Part shown: positions 53,001 through 63,980 of the stretch, piece by piece
Layout of the letters: the number at the start of each line of letters is the position of its first letter
How positions within the stretch are numbered: the stretch's first letter is position 1
DNA from: Imbricaverruca yamaguchii
Lineage: Eukaryota; Arthropoda; Thecostraca; Neoverrucidae
Direction of reading: 5' to 3'
Length of the DNA: 64,000 nt
NCBI GenBank assembly: GCA_034440575.1
Contig: JAOTOL010001646.1
Span: 1,951,501-2,015,500, forward strand
Position numbers and translations under genes: made by a program
The notes under the pieces: generated by a model
Database searches by the model: none
What the model saw: the letters and a program-made list of their open reading frames with translations, nothing else
What the model was told of the DNA's origin: nothing

Positions 53001-56000
53001 GTATTGGGAGGGATCCCAACTTGGCCGTAATCGTATTCGAGGGAGGGGTGATCCACGTCATATGTGTGAGGTGACCCCAATCCGGCTGTACTCGTGTTTG
53101 GGTGAGAAGCGATCCACATCGAATGTGTGGGGTGATCTCAGTTCCGCTGTACTCGTGTTGGGGGAGGGAGAGGGGTGATCCAAATCATACGTGTGCGATG
53201 ATCTCAGTCCGATTGTGTTCTTGTGTTCGGGGAAAGGCGACACTCATAACCTTGATCACGATGGGCCAAAAAGTGGCCCCTGCCGGTCTCTACCACCGTC
53301 AAGCGATGTGTACCATGCCACCCAAGCAAGCCACCCATAGCACACCCTACACTGATGGTGGGTGATGGGATATGGTGATGGTGAGGTTGTGTGGTGGTGG
53401 TGATGGTGATGGTGATGGTGATGGTGATGGATGGTGGTGTGGTGGTGGTGGTGGTGGTGGTGGTGGTGGTGGTGGTGGTGGTGGTGGTGGTGGTGGTGGT
53501 GGTGGTGGTGGTGGTGGTGGTGGTGGTGGTGGTGGTGGTAGCAGTACCTTGCCACTACATCTCTGGGGTCATCCTGGCCACACCGTACCTTTACCGGGGT
53601 GGTGCTGCCGCGAGTGCGGCTCATAATCTCGGCCACCCTACTGCGCCGCTTCTTCCTCTCGACCTCCTCGCGCTCCGCCTTCTCCAGGGCGGCCAGTCGC
53701 GCCTGCTCGGCCTCCTGGCGCGCCTGCGCCTCCTCCTGTTCGCGCTGTCGCCGGGCCTCCTCCTCCTGCTGCCTCTGCTGTTCCTCCAGCTGGCGCTGCT
53801 GCTCCGCCAGCTGCGGGCCACACGGGATAGTCAGCTGATTACCAGGGCTATTCTGGCGTAATTAGCAAATAGTCGAGGCGAACCAACTTGCAGAAACGGG
53901 CCGCCGGCAGATGAAGACAGTGACGTTACAAGAGGACGTGAGCAGATCGACACACATGCGGCACGGCATAACGGTTATACACCAAAAACTGGTAACATAA
54001 ACTGTAACATGGAAGAAAATCCGATGTAGTATGTGTGAAAAATGTATGAGCAATGAATATATATGCATACAATTTCTTTTGGCCTAGGCCTTGCCGTTCG
54101 GCAAATACAATTTCGCTTGGTACATGGACAGACAGACCATCATGGGCTAGACCAATATCGGATCAAATTATCATACAAGATACCGAACTGATGTAGGGAA
54201 AGGTACACTCGGTTTTCACCCAGCTGCACGGCTTCATTCGACAACTATCTTCCCCGCACTCCCCTCCACCCCGAAAAAATCGATGGTGTTGAAAACCCGC
54301 CTTGGGCAAAGGAGCCGGCTGCCGTATATCTCCCGCGGTCTTATTAAAGCAAGCGTTTGCAGCCATATTAGTGGAGCCGTATGACGTACGTGGTATGGAC
54401 GGGAAGCATTGACAGCAGTAGGCTCCACAACAGATGGGAAACAAACATTTAAAAAATGGTGAATTGCTCACGCGCTTCAACTACCGCACGTGTACGTTTG
54501 GACAGCGGTTTCGAGCAGGCTACTTGCACAACGTGTCAAAAGGTGAGTGGAGTTAGCTGACCAAGGTGAGGCGGCTGACTGTCAGCAATGTATGGAAAAC
54601 ACCAGCCCAAGAAGGAGGGGACAGCGAACAATGGGAGCAGAGCTGACCGGGATACGGGGATTGCCATTAAACTGCTCCCAAGAGAGGAGCAGCTAGCCAG
54701 AAGCCGAACAGTACACCGATAAAAAATGACTCAGCTGACTGGCAGAGACCAGTAAGCCACCGATCCAATCAAGCCCAGCCATAAACCTAGCCGGGGCCCT
54801 AATCTCCGACTATACACACGTGCACATATCAGCTCTCCTCAGTCGAGGTCTCACCTCAATGGCTCTCTGCAGCCTTTCCTGCTCGAATCGGCTAGCCTCC
54901 TCCATCAGCCGCATCTGCTCCTCCATCTGGAGCCGCTCCTGCTCCTCCTCGCGCCTGAGCCGCTCCTCCTCCTGGATCTGCTCCTGCTCCAGGCGCTGTC
55001 GCTCCAGTTCGGCCTGCCGCTCGGCCTCCTCGCGGGCCTTGCGACGCTTCTCAGCCAGTGCCGCCTTGGCCGCCGCCTCGCTGGTGTAGCCGGCCGGGGT
55101 ACGACCTGCCGTCGACGTTCGGGTAAGTGGCAGGGCCCGGGGTACGAACCGCCGGAGCATACGGGTCACACAGAGTTGTCCACACCACTCCGGTCCGCAA
55201 GTGTGACTCTGGCCAATACCACAGTGACACTCCATGCAAATAAATGTCAAGCGCATGAGGTTCAACCTGCAAAATGCATCATGATGAGTATGGCGATGCT
55301 AGACCAGTACAAGGTACAGGACAGCAACTGCTCAGAAAATGACGGCGGCGTTCTGATGAGTTGCAGTTACGTGGGAGCATGACAGGTATGCAAGTTGCAG
55401 GACTCAGGGAGACCACTTACTCTGCGAATCAGTCATGACGTCAGACGTCGACTGGGCTGGCGGCGTCACGGGCCTGCCGGACGTCATGGCGGCCTTCCCA
55501 GCTGTCTTCGGCGGTTCCGCCTTCGAAGCGACGTCGGACGTGGCCGGCTTGTCCTGCTCGGCTGCCGCCGCGATCTCGGCGGGGTCTGCCTCGGCATGAG
55601 ACACGGCCGTGTCGTCCGTGACATCGGCGCTGACCGGCGCCACCTCCGTCGCAGCGGACGCCTTCTCCGCGGGAGGTGCAGACGGCACGGGGGTCGGCTG
55701 CTCCGCGGCCTCCACTGGAGCAGACGGCTCGGAGCTGGTGTCCGCCGCTCCGGACGCCTTCGCAGCTGGTGTCGCAGCGGACGCCTTCTCCGCGGGAGGT
55801 GCAGACGGCACGGGGGTCGGCTGCTCCGCGGCCTCCACTGGAGCAGACGGCTCGGAGCTGGTGTCCGCCGCTCCGGTCGGCATCGCCTCCTGGGCCGTCT
55901 CCGCTGCGGCGGCACTGGCCGCATCCGCCTGCACTAGAGCGTCTTGGCCCACCTCCACTGCACCCTGACTAGTTGCGGCAGTGTGTTCGTCGTCTCCTCC

Positions 56001-59000
56001 AGGTCCGACGACAGAGACAGCCGGTACAGTCGACTGTTCTCCCACAGTCTGGTCAGCAGGGACGGCGACTGTGGGGCGCGCGTCTCCCTCGGCCTGCACG
56101 ACAGCGACGGCGGGCCCCTCTCCGTCAACTTTGACCAGAGGAGCAGCTGTAGCGTCGGCTCCCTTCTGCGCGGCCGGCACAGCTGCTCCGTCGGCCGACT
56201 GGGGGGCGCCCTCTGCCGCAGCCTGCGGCGCCGGCGCGTCCCCGGCCGGTCCCACGGCGCCGGACGTCTCCGCGGCCCTGGGCCGGCCCGGCTGCGCCGG
56301 CTTGGCCAGCTGCGGGCTGCCCTCCTCAGGCACTGTCGGCACGGTGTCCACCAACGGCGACGGCTGCGGCGTGCTCGACTTGGAGCGGATCTTCTGTGAA
56401 GACAGGGTCGCCGCCTGTTAACGGCCGACGTGGCGTAGCCCGCACGCTCATTTCATTACCATCAGCATATTGACTCCTGGAAACCTCGTCACGTCGAGCT
56501 TAAAGTCGTGGACGTCTGGATCGTTTCCAGACTTGATGCCGCACTTTGATGAATACGAAAGAGTTCCATCCCTCATTCCGCCGAGTTATTTGCGCTTATA
56601 CACATGAACACCTCGAGCATCGCTGACGAGTGTAGGCACCGTCACCATCGCATCAAGCAGATCACTACCAAAACGTCGGCCACACACAACGCGTTAAAAT
56701 GATGTAGCGTTTGGTACTCTTCGCGAATGGTCTCAGTCTGTGCGTGTCAGAAAACGAAGTGGTAATCCAGTTTGTGGATGAGACAAACACTGATTACAGG
56801 TGAAAAAGAAAGGCTTTGGCTAAAAAGGCTACATGAGACACGCTACACGAAACCATTACAATTAAAACACGCTACATTGTATGTATCAATGGTCTGCCAC
56901 AGTAATCTGAATATTAACACCTCCAAAACGAAGAGGTTGTGTTTGGTACTCTGATGTTTGGTACTGCAACCATGTTTCCCCGCATTTGTGAAACCTCACT
57001 TCGGTTCTGTAACGCCGCCGTCGCTGATTCTAAAGTAAACAAAAAAACTTGGGGTCTCACAATGGATCGTCCCTGGGCCTACAGTGATCATGCTAATGCT
57101 ACGGCAAACAAGTGCACCGGAACTCTGCTAGCTCCCAGCCAAGCTAGACACGATACATCCGTATGTGCCCCCAGGCGCAAGTCATATCGATATTCTGTGC
57201 TGGAGGTCAACGTGCCGGTCACTTGTGACATGATACATGTTCATAGTACTCAGAAGGTACTATATTATTGAGCCCGCTTGTTGGTGGACGGAGAAAGCCT
57301 GACCGAATATCCGGCGTGTTCCCAGCGCTGTAGTGGATAAGAGTTGAACAACGCATGAAGTACCACACGATCTGCACAAGGCAGATGGCGCTCGTGATAC
57401 CACAACCCCACATCACAGACACGACAGGTCAGAGTGCCACACAGAGGCACGCCACAACAGGCGTGGTGCCGCCATCTCTCTGCCATGAACAACATAGGTC
57501 AGCGTGCCACCATCGCAGCTGATGTAGGTGGGAGTGAATGTTTGAGAGTGATGCATGTTCGTGAGTGATGCATGTTCGTGAGTGATGGATGTTTGCAAGC
57601 TACGAATGTTCCCGGCGTCCCATGATTGCGCCATTGCCGAAGACTGAGCTGTACCTAAGTGCAGACTTCCAGCATTGGCGTGGAGATTGATAAAAACCGT
57701 CATAATGACTGGATAACAAATACATGAATTTGAATAATAAAATAGCGAATGTGTTCGAGTGTAGGGGAACCCTGTTGGCTATTAGTCAAGCTAGAGACGC
57801 TAGTTAGTTAGTTATTGGAGTTTAAGGGCGCATCGACTACGTCGGTCATGCAGCGCCCATCTAGACGCTAGACCCGCATGTGCTCTCCAGACGCACGTCC
57901 TAACCGATGACCACAAACGCCAGGCATCCTCACCTTCTTCTTGGCGTCGTCGGCCTTGACCTGTGCCGGTGTCCGACGCTGTGGTACGGCCGGCGAGCCG
58001 CGCGGCTGGCTGGAGGCGGAGCGACGCCCGCCGCCGGCCGTAGCCGCTCCGCCGGTGGGCGTCTGGGCGCCTGCGCACAGAGTCGTCAGGTCAGGTCACG
58101 GGAAACGTCAGGTCACAGAGAACAGTCCGGTGCGCGGTCAGATCAGGTCAGACGGCTGCGAACAGCCATGGTGCCGAACACGGCGCCCACTGCCAGCACG
58201 CGCCTGCCAGGAACACCTCCGCTAACGACGCCCGGTGCAGATGGTTCGGCACTTAAGGCGGCGTCGACTGCGTGGCCATGCCGAGCTCGTGCGGGACAAT
58301 CGAGATCGGCTCATACTTCGTGGCACCAATCGAGGCAAATCAGCACTGTCGGCACCGGTGCCAAACCACAACACATATATCGACGAATGGCCAATCTTTT
58401 GAAGAAAAATACCGCAGGAACAGCATAACCCGAACCATCAAGGTTCCATCGAGCCACACGGGGTTGCCTTGCCGGCTTCCTGCGGACACACGGGCGCACA
58501 GCGTTCGTGGCGAGCGTCGGGCCGCACCTTCAGCGGCGGCCCCCCGGCCCGGGATGCCGGCGATGCTGACGGGCCGCTGGCGGCGCGGCGAGCTGCGGGC
58601 CCGCAGGTTGACGCCGCCGCCGCTCTGCTGCGACAGCGCCGACGTCGGCCGCGACGGCGAGGTGGGCGTGGCCGCGCCGCTGCCTCCGCCGCCACCTGTC
58701 GGCCGGGAGCCGTCAGGCCGGCCAGCACGGTCGGCTCCAACGGCGAGACGGCGCGACGGCGCGACACGCACGCCGGCACGGTCGCGCCGCAGTGTGCCGC
58801 GGGTCAGGCCGCCACCACGGACAGGCCAGCTGACTGGTCAGGTCGATGCAGCAACGTGCCCGCAGAGTAGACCAGGCGGGGCAGGTTGGGCGATTGTCGG
58901 GTCGGGTCGGGTCGGGTCGGGTTGGGTCGGGTCGGATGGGTGGGTCGGGTCGGGTCGGGTCGGGTCGGGTCAGGTTGGGTCGGGTCGGGTCGGGTCAGGT

Positions 59001-62000
59001 CGGGTCGGGTCGGGTCGGGTCGGGTCGGTCGGGTCGGGTCGGGTCGGGTCGGGTCGGGTCGGGTCGGGTCGGGTCGGGTCGGGTTGGGTCGGGTCGGGTC
59101 GGGTCGGGTCGGGTCTGGTCGGGTCGGGTCGGGTCAGGTTGGGTTGGGTCGGCTCGGGTCACATCATGTCACAGGGATCCCAGAGGCAGCGGGTATGGCC
59201 CGACCAGACAAAGGCGTTGGCGTCACGTCAGGCGGAAGTCGTGGGCCATGTCATCAGTCTGACATACAGTACACAGCTGTCGACACCCCGACCAGCGTCG
59301 ACATTCTGGCTAGTTCGTTATTTGGGCTTCACGGTGTGTCAGCTGCTGTATTCATGTGGCGCCCAAGCAGCAGCGAGGCGCGAGGTCAAAACGCTGGGCC
59401 TGAAGGCTATTAGAAGCAGGGGAGCGATAAGTTTCGACACCGCATCGGCTGCCGCAAAGCCCAGTCAGTCACAAAAACAGCGCATGAAGTTTCACTGGAG
59501 TGAGGCAGTAACGGCTCTTGCTGGGCACCACCCGAACAATGCTCAGCGGAGCAAACAACCGACATCTGTGAAGGGCACCGACCGCGGCAGACCTAGGAAC
59601 ATTGGGAGCTGCGACAGACCTGGGCAACACCTGGGAAGGGCACAGACCGCGGAAGACCTGGGAACGCCGGTAACTGCGGCAGCAGACCTGAACATCTAGG
59701 GCCGCGACAGACCTGGGAGAACTGGTAACTGCGGCAGACCTGGGAGCACTGGGAGCTACGGCAGACTTGGGCAACACCTGTGAAGGGCACATACCTCGGC
59801 AGCAGACCTGGGAACAGTGGTAGCTGCGGCAGACCTGAGCAACACCTGGGAAGGGCACCGACCGCGGCAGACCTGGGAGAACTGGCAACTGCGGCAGACC
59901 TGGGAACAGTGGAAGCTGCGGCAGACCTGGCAACGCTGGCAGCTGCGGCAGACCTGGGCAACACCTGGGAAGGGCACCGACCGCGGCAGACCTGGCAACG
60001 CTGGCAGCTGCGGCAGACCTGGGAACACTGGTAGCTGCAGCAGACCTGTGAACGCTGGGAGCTGTGGCAGACCTGGGCAACACCTGGGAAGGGCACCGAC
60101 CGCGGCAGACCTGGGCACGGCGCTCGCAGCTGCAGTACATTCAGCCCGCCACCAATAGCACGCACGTCGAGTGTTCACGATCAATACCGACATCTGGGAG
60201 TGCGGCTCTACAGCGCACGCAGGCAGCGGCGTAACGTCGACAAGTCACCGACGCCTAATCTCCAAAGATACACGCGCGAACGATTCCGTGACTAACACGC
60301 GGTACGCCATGCACAACCCATGCGCAGTACCGACATTCACTTAATTCCGTGCACGCACAATGCACTGGTGCACCTCAGCGGCAAGCAGTTACGTCGGTCG
60401 ACCGCGCTCGCACCTGGCAGGTCACCTGAGAAGCATTCACAGCAAGGCCGGTCGAAACGCGTCCAGTCCAGTCCGCCGAGAGCATGCGTGCCGGTCGGTG
60501 GTGTGTGAGTGGGACCCCATGCGGTCGGCGCCCGGGTCAAGGCCACGCGGTTACCTTTTGCGCTGCGGACCGGCCGGCCGACCCAACACGAGGGGAGCCG
60601 GGCCAACGGAACACTACACAGCACAGCCGCGCCGGCCTAGTCAATAGACAGGGCGAATGGAATACGGCGACTGTTCACTAGTGGAAACTGTCAGTTACAC
60701 CTGCTGTCGGATGCCGCTGAAAATGCACACAGGCTTGTTGGTGCCCCAATCGGCACGAAAGTGCTATTCCACAAGCAAATCCCAAATGAACCCATAAGCA
60801 GCGTCGTACGGCCACGGTCACGTCTCAGTACTCTCTGGCGACACTACCTATCGTATCTTCCCACCAGCTGCCGGAAGCTGACACAATCTGACCATGAAGT
60901 CCATCGTTGTCGCTGAACTCACCCTTATACGGGGGATACCCATGACACGATTCGTACTTTTCCGAAATCTGACTGAATTTTCCACACAGAAACCGCACTG
61001 TTCATACAGACAGACTGAGCTGTTCAATGGTGACATGCCTAAATATTCCACACCGGCATACCTATACACGGACGGGCTAACTGTTACATACAAGCTGGAG
61101 AGCTGCATATGATCAATACAAAGCAATTCCCAAACGATATGCATACTTAAGTTGTTTCTGTAGATATACACATATACAGACATAAAACTGACTGAAACCG
61201 ACAATATTAATCGCTGAACATAGGCACAAAGAGCTATTTCAGATAGACAACGGAGTGTCGGAACAGATTAACGCGGTGCCGGAACGCAAACCGTACTACT
61301 CTGCACAGATAGGTGGAAATGTTCCGCACACATATACTGAGCCACCCCACACAAACATGACTGCTTCACATCGACACAGCTAAATGCTTCGCGCGAGAGC
61401 GGGTGCGCACGAACACAAACACAAACACAAACACAAGCACGTACACGCCCATGCTCACTCCCAGGCCCACACCCACGCGCAAACGGACACACATGCTAAG
61501 CCGCTTCAAATGCGTACACAACACCATCCCGCACAGACAGACTAAACTACTCTCGGAGATGGACTGAACATTTGCGAACAGACAGACCGAACCGCTCCAG
61601 ACAGACTGAACCATCATGGGACTGTGTATAGTCGACACAGGTGCCCAGTCGTGCGACTGGAGCACAAAGCAGACAAGAGCAGCAGTCGCTTATGCCGATG
61701 CACACACGTGAGTGACAACTGATTAGTCGTTCACTCTTCCAAAAACTCTGTAACGCTACTCGCCAAAGGCCCAGACTCCACGTCTACCGTTTCGTTCACT
61801 GCGCCAACGTTCCCCTCCGACCTCACCTAACCACTGCCGTGTTGGCCCCTGTGTGTCCTGTATGGTCGGGTCCGCTCTCGCCCCGTCTACAGCCCACAGT
61901 ATGTCAGTGTGTGTCCCGCCGTGTGTGCCGTCCTGCCCGCAACACTCACCGTTGCCCGGCCTGGGCTGCTGTCTGACGGCGGCGGCGGCGGCGGCTGGCG

Positions 62001-63980
62001 AGCGGCCGTCACGGACGGCCCGCCGCAGCTGCTCGGTGCGCGTGGGCCGAGGCGGGGACAGACGAGCCACACTGGTCGCCTGGCCCCGCCGCAGGCCGGC
62101 CGCCGCGCCCGCGCCAGCCGCCAGGTGCGTCATGCTCTTAGACATGCTTTTGGCCGGCGGCGCGCCGGCGGCCACCCCGTGCGCGGCCCGGCGAGCGGGC
62201 GGCGGCTGCGCCCGCGGCGGCGGTGGCGGCGGCGGCGGCGGCGGCGGCCGCGGCCGCGCCAGCTGATCCAGCCGAGTCATGGACACTGCTTTACCTGGCG
62301 TGGCGCGACGGCGGACGGCCAGCGGGTCGCGGCACGACGAGCCCGGCAGCGTTGGCTGCAGGTCGGAGCGGTGCCGGCGCGCCGACGGCTCCTCTGAAAG
62401 GCGCACACATGCCCCGTCACCAGCCGGGAGGGACGTGACGTGACGGGACGTGACGTGACGTGAGCGAACGCGTGAGAGAGTGGTGCGGCGGGAGGCGCGG
62501 TGCACGACACGACGGCCGCATGAAGCCCACCCAAACCGGAGGTTGGACAGAGCGAGAGAGACGGAAGAAGAGCGTCGCCGTTGGCGAACATCACACCACT
62601 CAGTGCTTACTCGATCTGAGATTGGTCATGCTGGACGCTGGACGTCTCCTTCCTTAGCAGCCGGAAAGACAGAACGATCACGTTAGCGAGTCGGTCGTAC
62701 AGAGGGAGAAAGAATTGGAAACTCTCACACCCAAGTGAGATTGCAGGCGGTTAGTGCGAACGCCGAGCCATCGAACTCCACAGCAGACAATGTCGCCACG
62801 GCGTGCTTCTGACTGTTGCTAGGCAACGGCTCGTGGCAGAACACGAACGCTATCTGCGGTCACCAAGACAGGCAGGCTTTCTGCTGACACGCCGCACGCC
62901 ACATCCCGAATTAACGTCCTCTTTGTAGCAAGCCTGCAGACAGACGAATTTGATGCGCCCGAGCTCGGACAAGCTCCACATTAGCACACATGGCTCGCCC
63001 TATGGTTAACGGACGCATGGTGAGCTAGGCCGCGAAAGCGGAGATAATATTCGGCTGAGTGAGCAGGGTAGCGTTAATTGAGGCGTAACAAATCCGAGCA
63101 GACCGACTGTGCTCGGTGAAAACGGTGAGTAGCTATGGACAAAGCTGCCGTAGCCGGACAACGTGCAGAAGGCAGCGAAGCTGATATGAAGGTGCAAAAC
63201 GAAAGAAGGCAGACTACCAGCTGCAATGCTTAACGGAAATAGTGATGTATCGCAGGAGTGAACCAATACGGTTACCCGGAAATGCTTTGTTAGTTTCGTC
63301 GGCATGAACGAAAATATTATGACTTAAGCGCGCATCTTGTACGGTGCGCGGTGCAGCTTTGTGAATAATTGTAGATCAGCAATGCAAAAGATCGGCATGT
63401 TCTCTGTCTCAGTGGTTCAGAAAATGACGGGCTATTCTGTACCCGGGTCTCGGTCAAAACAGTTCGCCACTTGAAAATCGTCAAATGCAGCGCTCAGATG
63501 GTTATGGATGACATGACGATGTAAAGAGCATGATGCCAAAAGCACCAAAGCTGCTGAAGACAAACGAAACATATGCTTCTATCCAGAAACGGGATAAGAC
63601 CACCGAGGAGCAAACAAAACCACCCGAGAGTAACAGGTAGGCCGCTTCTGCCTCAAGCCACCGATGCTGCCCGCGCCAACGGAGACCAGACGCCACCATC
63701 CAGAGCCACCGCAGACCCGACGAAGAGCATGCCACAGAAACCGGACGGCACGGCGGTCGCCGAGCGGACAGAGGGTGAGGCGGAGACGGCGACGCATGCG
63801 GACCGAGCAGCGCCCACTTACCGGCCAGCTGCTGTCGGCCCGCCTGACGCGGGCCCGCCGGCGTAAAGTCGTCACTGAACTCCCAGCTCTGCAGACGGGG
63901 CCCCGAGGGGGTGCACGGTGCGGGGGAGGGGCTATCGGGCCAGTCAAACACCTGGTGCATCGAGGACGACGTGCGCAGCG
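49849..63980 (-). CDS. ens: Ensconsin / MAP7-like microtubule-associated protein (spliced gene, both ends missing)
   Basis: Ten exons were assembled by hand from reading frame, GT/AG borders and intron phase: 63980-63822, 62393-61950, 58695-58528, 58070-57934, 56393-55421, 55105-54855, 53810-53589, 52675-52649, 51292-50964 and 50042-49849. Phases agree at every junction, giving about 968 codons. The exons at 55105 and 53810 carry the MAP7 domain: a long Glu/Arg/Gln-rich coiled coil beginning LAEKRRKAREEAERQ and ending ERKKRRSRVAEIMSRTR, close to the ERKKRLEEIMKRTR ending known in MAP7 proteins. Upstream exons hold SMTRLDQLARPR and SKSMTHLA, which I associate with arthropod ensconsins. In known relatives the N-terminal coiled coil binds microtubules and this C-terminal coiled coil recruits kinesin-1. 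The N-terminal half must lie beyond 64000, and no stop codon was found. The family call is strong; exact borders are predictions. Confidence 0.88.
50590..50985. repeat. Approximately 58-bp minisatellite overlapping the exon 8 donor
   Basis: On the minus strand, units contain CTGAGACTACGGGTCAGTGG followed by a G-run and gtcagcgg. The first unit covers the end of exon 8. About six to seven units are visible, becoming more diverged away from the exon. Confidence 0.85.
50964..51292 (-). CDS. ens: ensconsin-like exon 8: acidic Pro/Glu-rich tail
   Basis: 329 nt, phase 0 in and phase 2 out. The acceptor is cttctcttgtcag. The product starts AEPTVEERNAANAAQAPDD, has a degenerate proline/glutamate repeat (EPSPEPSPEPDLEPSPEP) and ends NGTNGTNGRAP and ADSGVTSGDYG. 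The predicted donor (ACTACGG then GTCAGT) is part of the first unit of a minisatellite that continues into the intron. Reading on through the array gives only low-complexity sequence. Confidence 0.82.
51651..51815 (-). mobile_element. tRNA-derived SINE, copy 4 (intronic)
   Basis: It lies in an intron of the ensconsin-like gene, in the same orientation as the gene. It has the B box GGTTCGAGCC, the shared body and the tail CGACGCTACATGACTC, ending near atgtccaaccaatc. Confidence 0.75.
51942..51975 (-). mobile_element. Decayed fragment of the dispersed tail repeat
   Basis: A degenerate core (cttaggggcgcatcaaatgc) with several differences. No tail remains. Confidence 0.4.
52649..52675 (-). CDS. 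ens: Candidate 27-nt microexon of the ensconsin-like gene
   Basis: A block of exactly nine codons (SDDVDTFDE) is flanked by a strong acceptor (ctgtctggctccacag) and a GTTAGT donor. It lies between exon 7, which ends in phase 0, and exon 8, which starts in phase 0, so inclusion or skipping keeps the frame. Its acidic composition suits the region just after the MAP7 coiled coil. No transcript data are available here, so it is a prediction from splice signals and frame. Confidence 0.6.
52890..53235. repeat. Approximately 60-bp degenerate array (intronic)
   Basis: About six units containing ggtgatccacatcrtatgtg and a later ctgtactcgtgttkggggag, in the intron above the microexon. Confidence 0.8.
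53377..53540. repeat. GGT/GAT trinucleotide microsatellite (intronic)
   Basis: (GATGGT)n followed by about 40 GGT triplets, starting about 50 bp inside the intron below exon 7. Read in the gene's frame it would encode histidines. Confidence 0.97.
53589..53810 (-). CDS. ens: ensconsin-like exon 7: second half of the MAP7 coiled-coil domain
   Basis: 222 nt, phase 0 on both sides; acceptor tgtggcccgcag, donor GTACGG. It continues the helix with LAEQQRQLEEQQRQQEEEAR and closes with EREEVERKKRRSRVAEIMSR, the conserved end of the MAP7 (PF05672-type) domain, then GSTTPVK. In animals studied, this domain binds the kinesin-1 stalk. The frame stays open through the donor into the GGT microsatellite below it (see findings). 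Confidence 0.92.
53811..54854 (-). other. Intron between ensconsin-like exons 6 and 7
   Basis: About 1 kb splitting the MAP7 coiled coil. The intron is unique-looking, AT-richer sequence, and no repeat or coding signal was recognised. Confidence 0.6.
54855..55105 (-). CDS. ens: ensconsin-like exon 6: first half of the MAP7 coiled-coil domain
   Basis: 251 nt, phase 1 in and phase 0 out, with a GTGAGA donor. The split serine codon joins exon 5 to RTPAGYTSEAAAK. The rest is almost entirely charged heptad-like helix: LAEKRRKAREEAERQ, then EEERLRREEEQERLQMEEQ, ending FEQERLQRAIE. Its resemblance to the LLAEKRRLAREQREKEE region of MAP7 is the best single piece of homology in the window. Confidence 0.93.
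55421..56393 (-). CDS. ens: ensconsin-like exon 5: large Ala/Pro/Glu-rich low-complexity exon
   Basis: The 973-nt exon starts after a strong acceptor (ctgtcttcacag) in phase 0 and ends at GTAAGT in phase 1. The product is acidic, disordered-looking and rich in alanine, proline, valine and threonine. It begins KIRSKSSTPQPSPLVDTVP and ends SDVMTDSQ. It contains a tandem duplication with a period of 123 bp (41 residues), with identical DNA at 55648-55753 and 55771-55876. This matches the proline/alanine-rich segment that precedes the second coiled coil in vertebrate MAP7. Confidence 0.85.
56394..57933 (-). other. Intron between ensconsin-like exons 4 and 5
   Basis: A 1.5-kb AT-richer intron. 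It contains one dispersed tail-repeat copy (57801-57861) and a short triplication around 57540-57590 (gtgagtgatg). No other feature was recognised. Confidence 0.6.
57801..57861 (-). mobile_element. Dispersed 60-bp tail repeat, copy 4 (intronic)
   Basis: GGGCGCTGCATGACCG on the minus strand with the closing GCGCCC and a (TAAC)n end, in the intron between exons 4 and 5 of the ensconsin-like gene. Confidence 0.65.
57934..58070 (-). CDS. ens: ensconsin-like exon 4: Ala/Gly/Ser/Pro-rich, ending in a lysine run
   Basis: 137 nt; acceptor ctctgtgcgcag, donor GTGAGG, phase 1 in and phase 0 out. It encodes GAATAGGGRRSASSQPRG, then RRTPAQVKADDAKKK. The terminal lysines join a further KIRSKSSTPQPSP from the next exon and form a strongly basic patch that could bind the acidic microtubule surface (inference). 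Confidence 0.82.
58528..58695 (-). CDS. ens: ensconsin-like exon 3: Gly/Ser/Pro-rich linker
   Basis: 168 nt, phase 1 in and out. The protein includes GAATPTSPSRPTSALSQQS and RPVSIAGIPGRG. The chosen acceptor is gctcccggccgacag. A second acceptor in the same phase (ccag just above 58833) would add 46 mostly basic residues that look less protein-like, so the shorter form is preferred. The donor is GTGCGG, a weak match to consensus, so this 3' border is the least certain in the gene. Confidence 0.65.
58893..59158. repeat. GGGTC pentamer array (intronic)
   Basis: About 53 units of GGGTC with scattered GGGTT, GGATG and GGGTCA variants. It is in the intron before exon 3, read as (GACCC)n in the sense of the gene. 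Confidence 0.97.
59580..60125. repeat. 27-bp minisatellite with a longer composite unit (intronic)
   Basis: Units contain GCGGCAGACCTGGGAACACT. About every third or fourth unit is replaced by a longer one with gcaacacctgggaagggcac, giving an irregular higher-order pattern. Confidence 0.92.
61950..62393 (-). CDS. ens: ensconsin-like exon 2: Ser/Pro/Arg-rich linker with polyproline tract
   Basis: This 444-nt exon has an acceptor at ...cctttcag and a GTGAGT donor, with phase 1 on both sides, so it could be skipped without a frameshift. It encodes SMTRLDQLARPR, a run of about eleven prolines made by a (GGC)n tract on the plus strand (62215-62255), then AKSMSKSMTHLA and SVARLSPPRPTRTEQLRRA. The serine-flanked basic motifs are typical of the phosphorylated linker of MAP7 proteins. 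The polyproline run is a likely site of length variation between alleles. Confidence 0.85.
62394..63821 (-). other. Intron between ensconsin-like exons 1 and 2
   Basis: About 1.4 kb without recognisable coding sequence. A short array of TGACG-containing units lies at 62430-62462, just upstream of the exon 2 acceptor. Otherwise nothing specific is seen. Confidence 0.6.
63822..63980 (-). CDS. ens: ensconsin-like exon 1 of the window
   Basis: An acceptor (ggtgttgcag) precedes this 159-nt exon, and it ends at a consensus GTAAGT donor. Entry and exit are both phase 1. The protein contains MHQVFDWPDSPSPAP and SWEFSDDFTPAGP. Vertebrate MAP7 has a comparable SPW/WE segment after its first coiled coil, so this probably begins the serine/proline-rich linker. 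The ATG inside it (63946-63944) need not be a start, because the frame is open upstream to the acceptor. Confidence 0.75.

Larger units (their letters stand above)
58696..61949 (-). other. Intron between ensconsin-like exons 2 and 3
   Basis: A 3.3-kb intron holding two tandem arrays, the GGGTC pentamer block (58893-59158) and a 27-nt minisatellite (59580-60125). The stretch 60126-61949 has short purine- or cytosine-rich runs (for example ACAAAC at 61413-61440) and no coding signal that I can support. Confidence 0.6.

Noticed and set aside
58893..59158. Telomere-like repeat (GGGTC)n
   Set aside because: Arthropod telomeres are typically TTAGG, and this array is intronic and internal.
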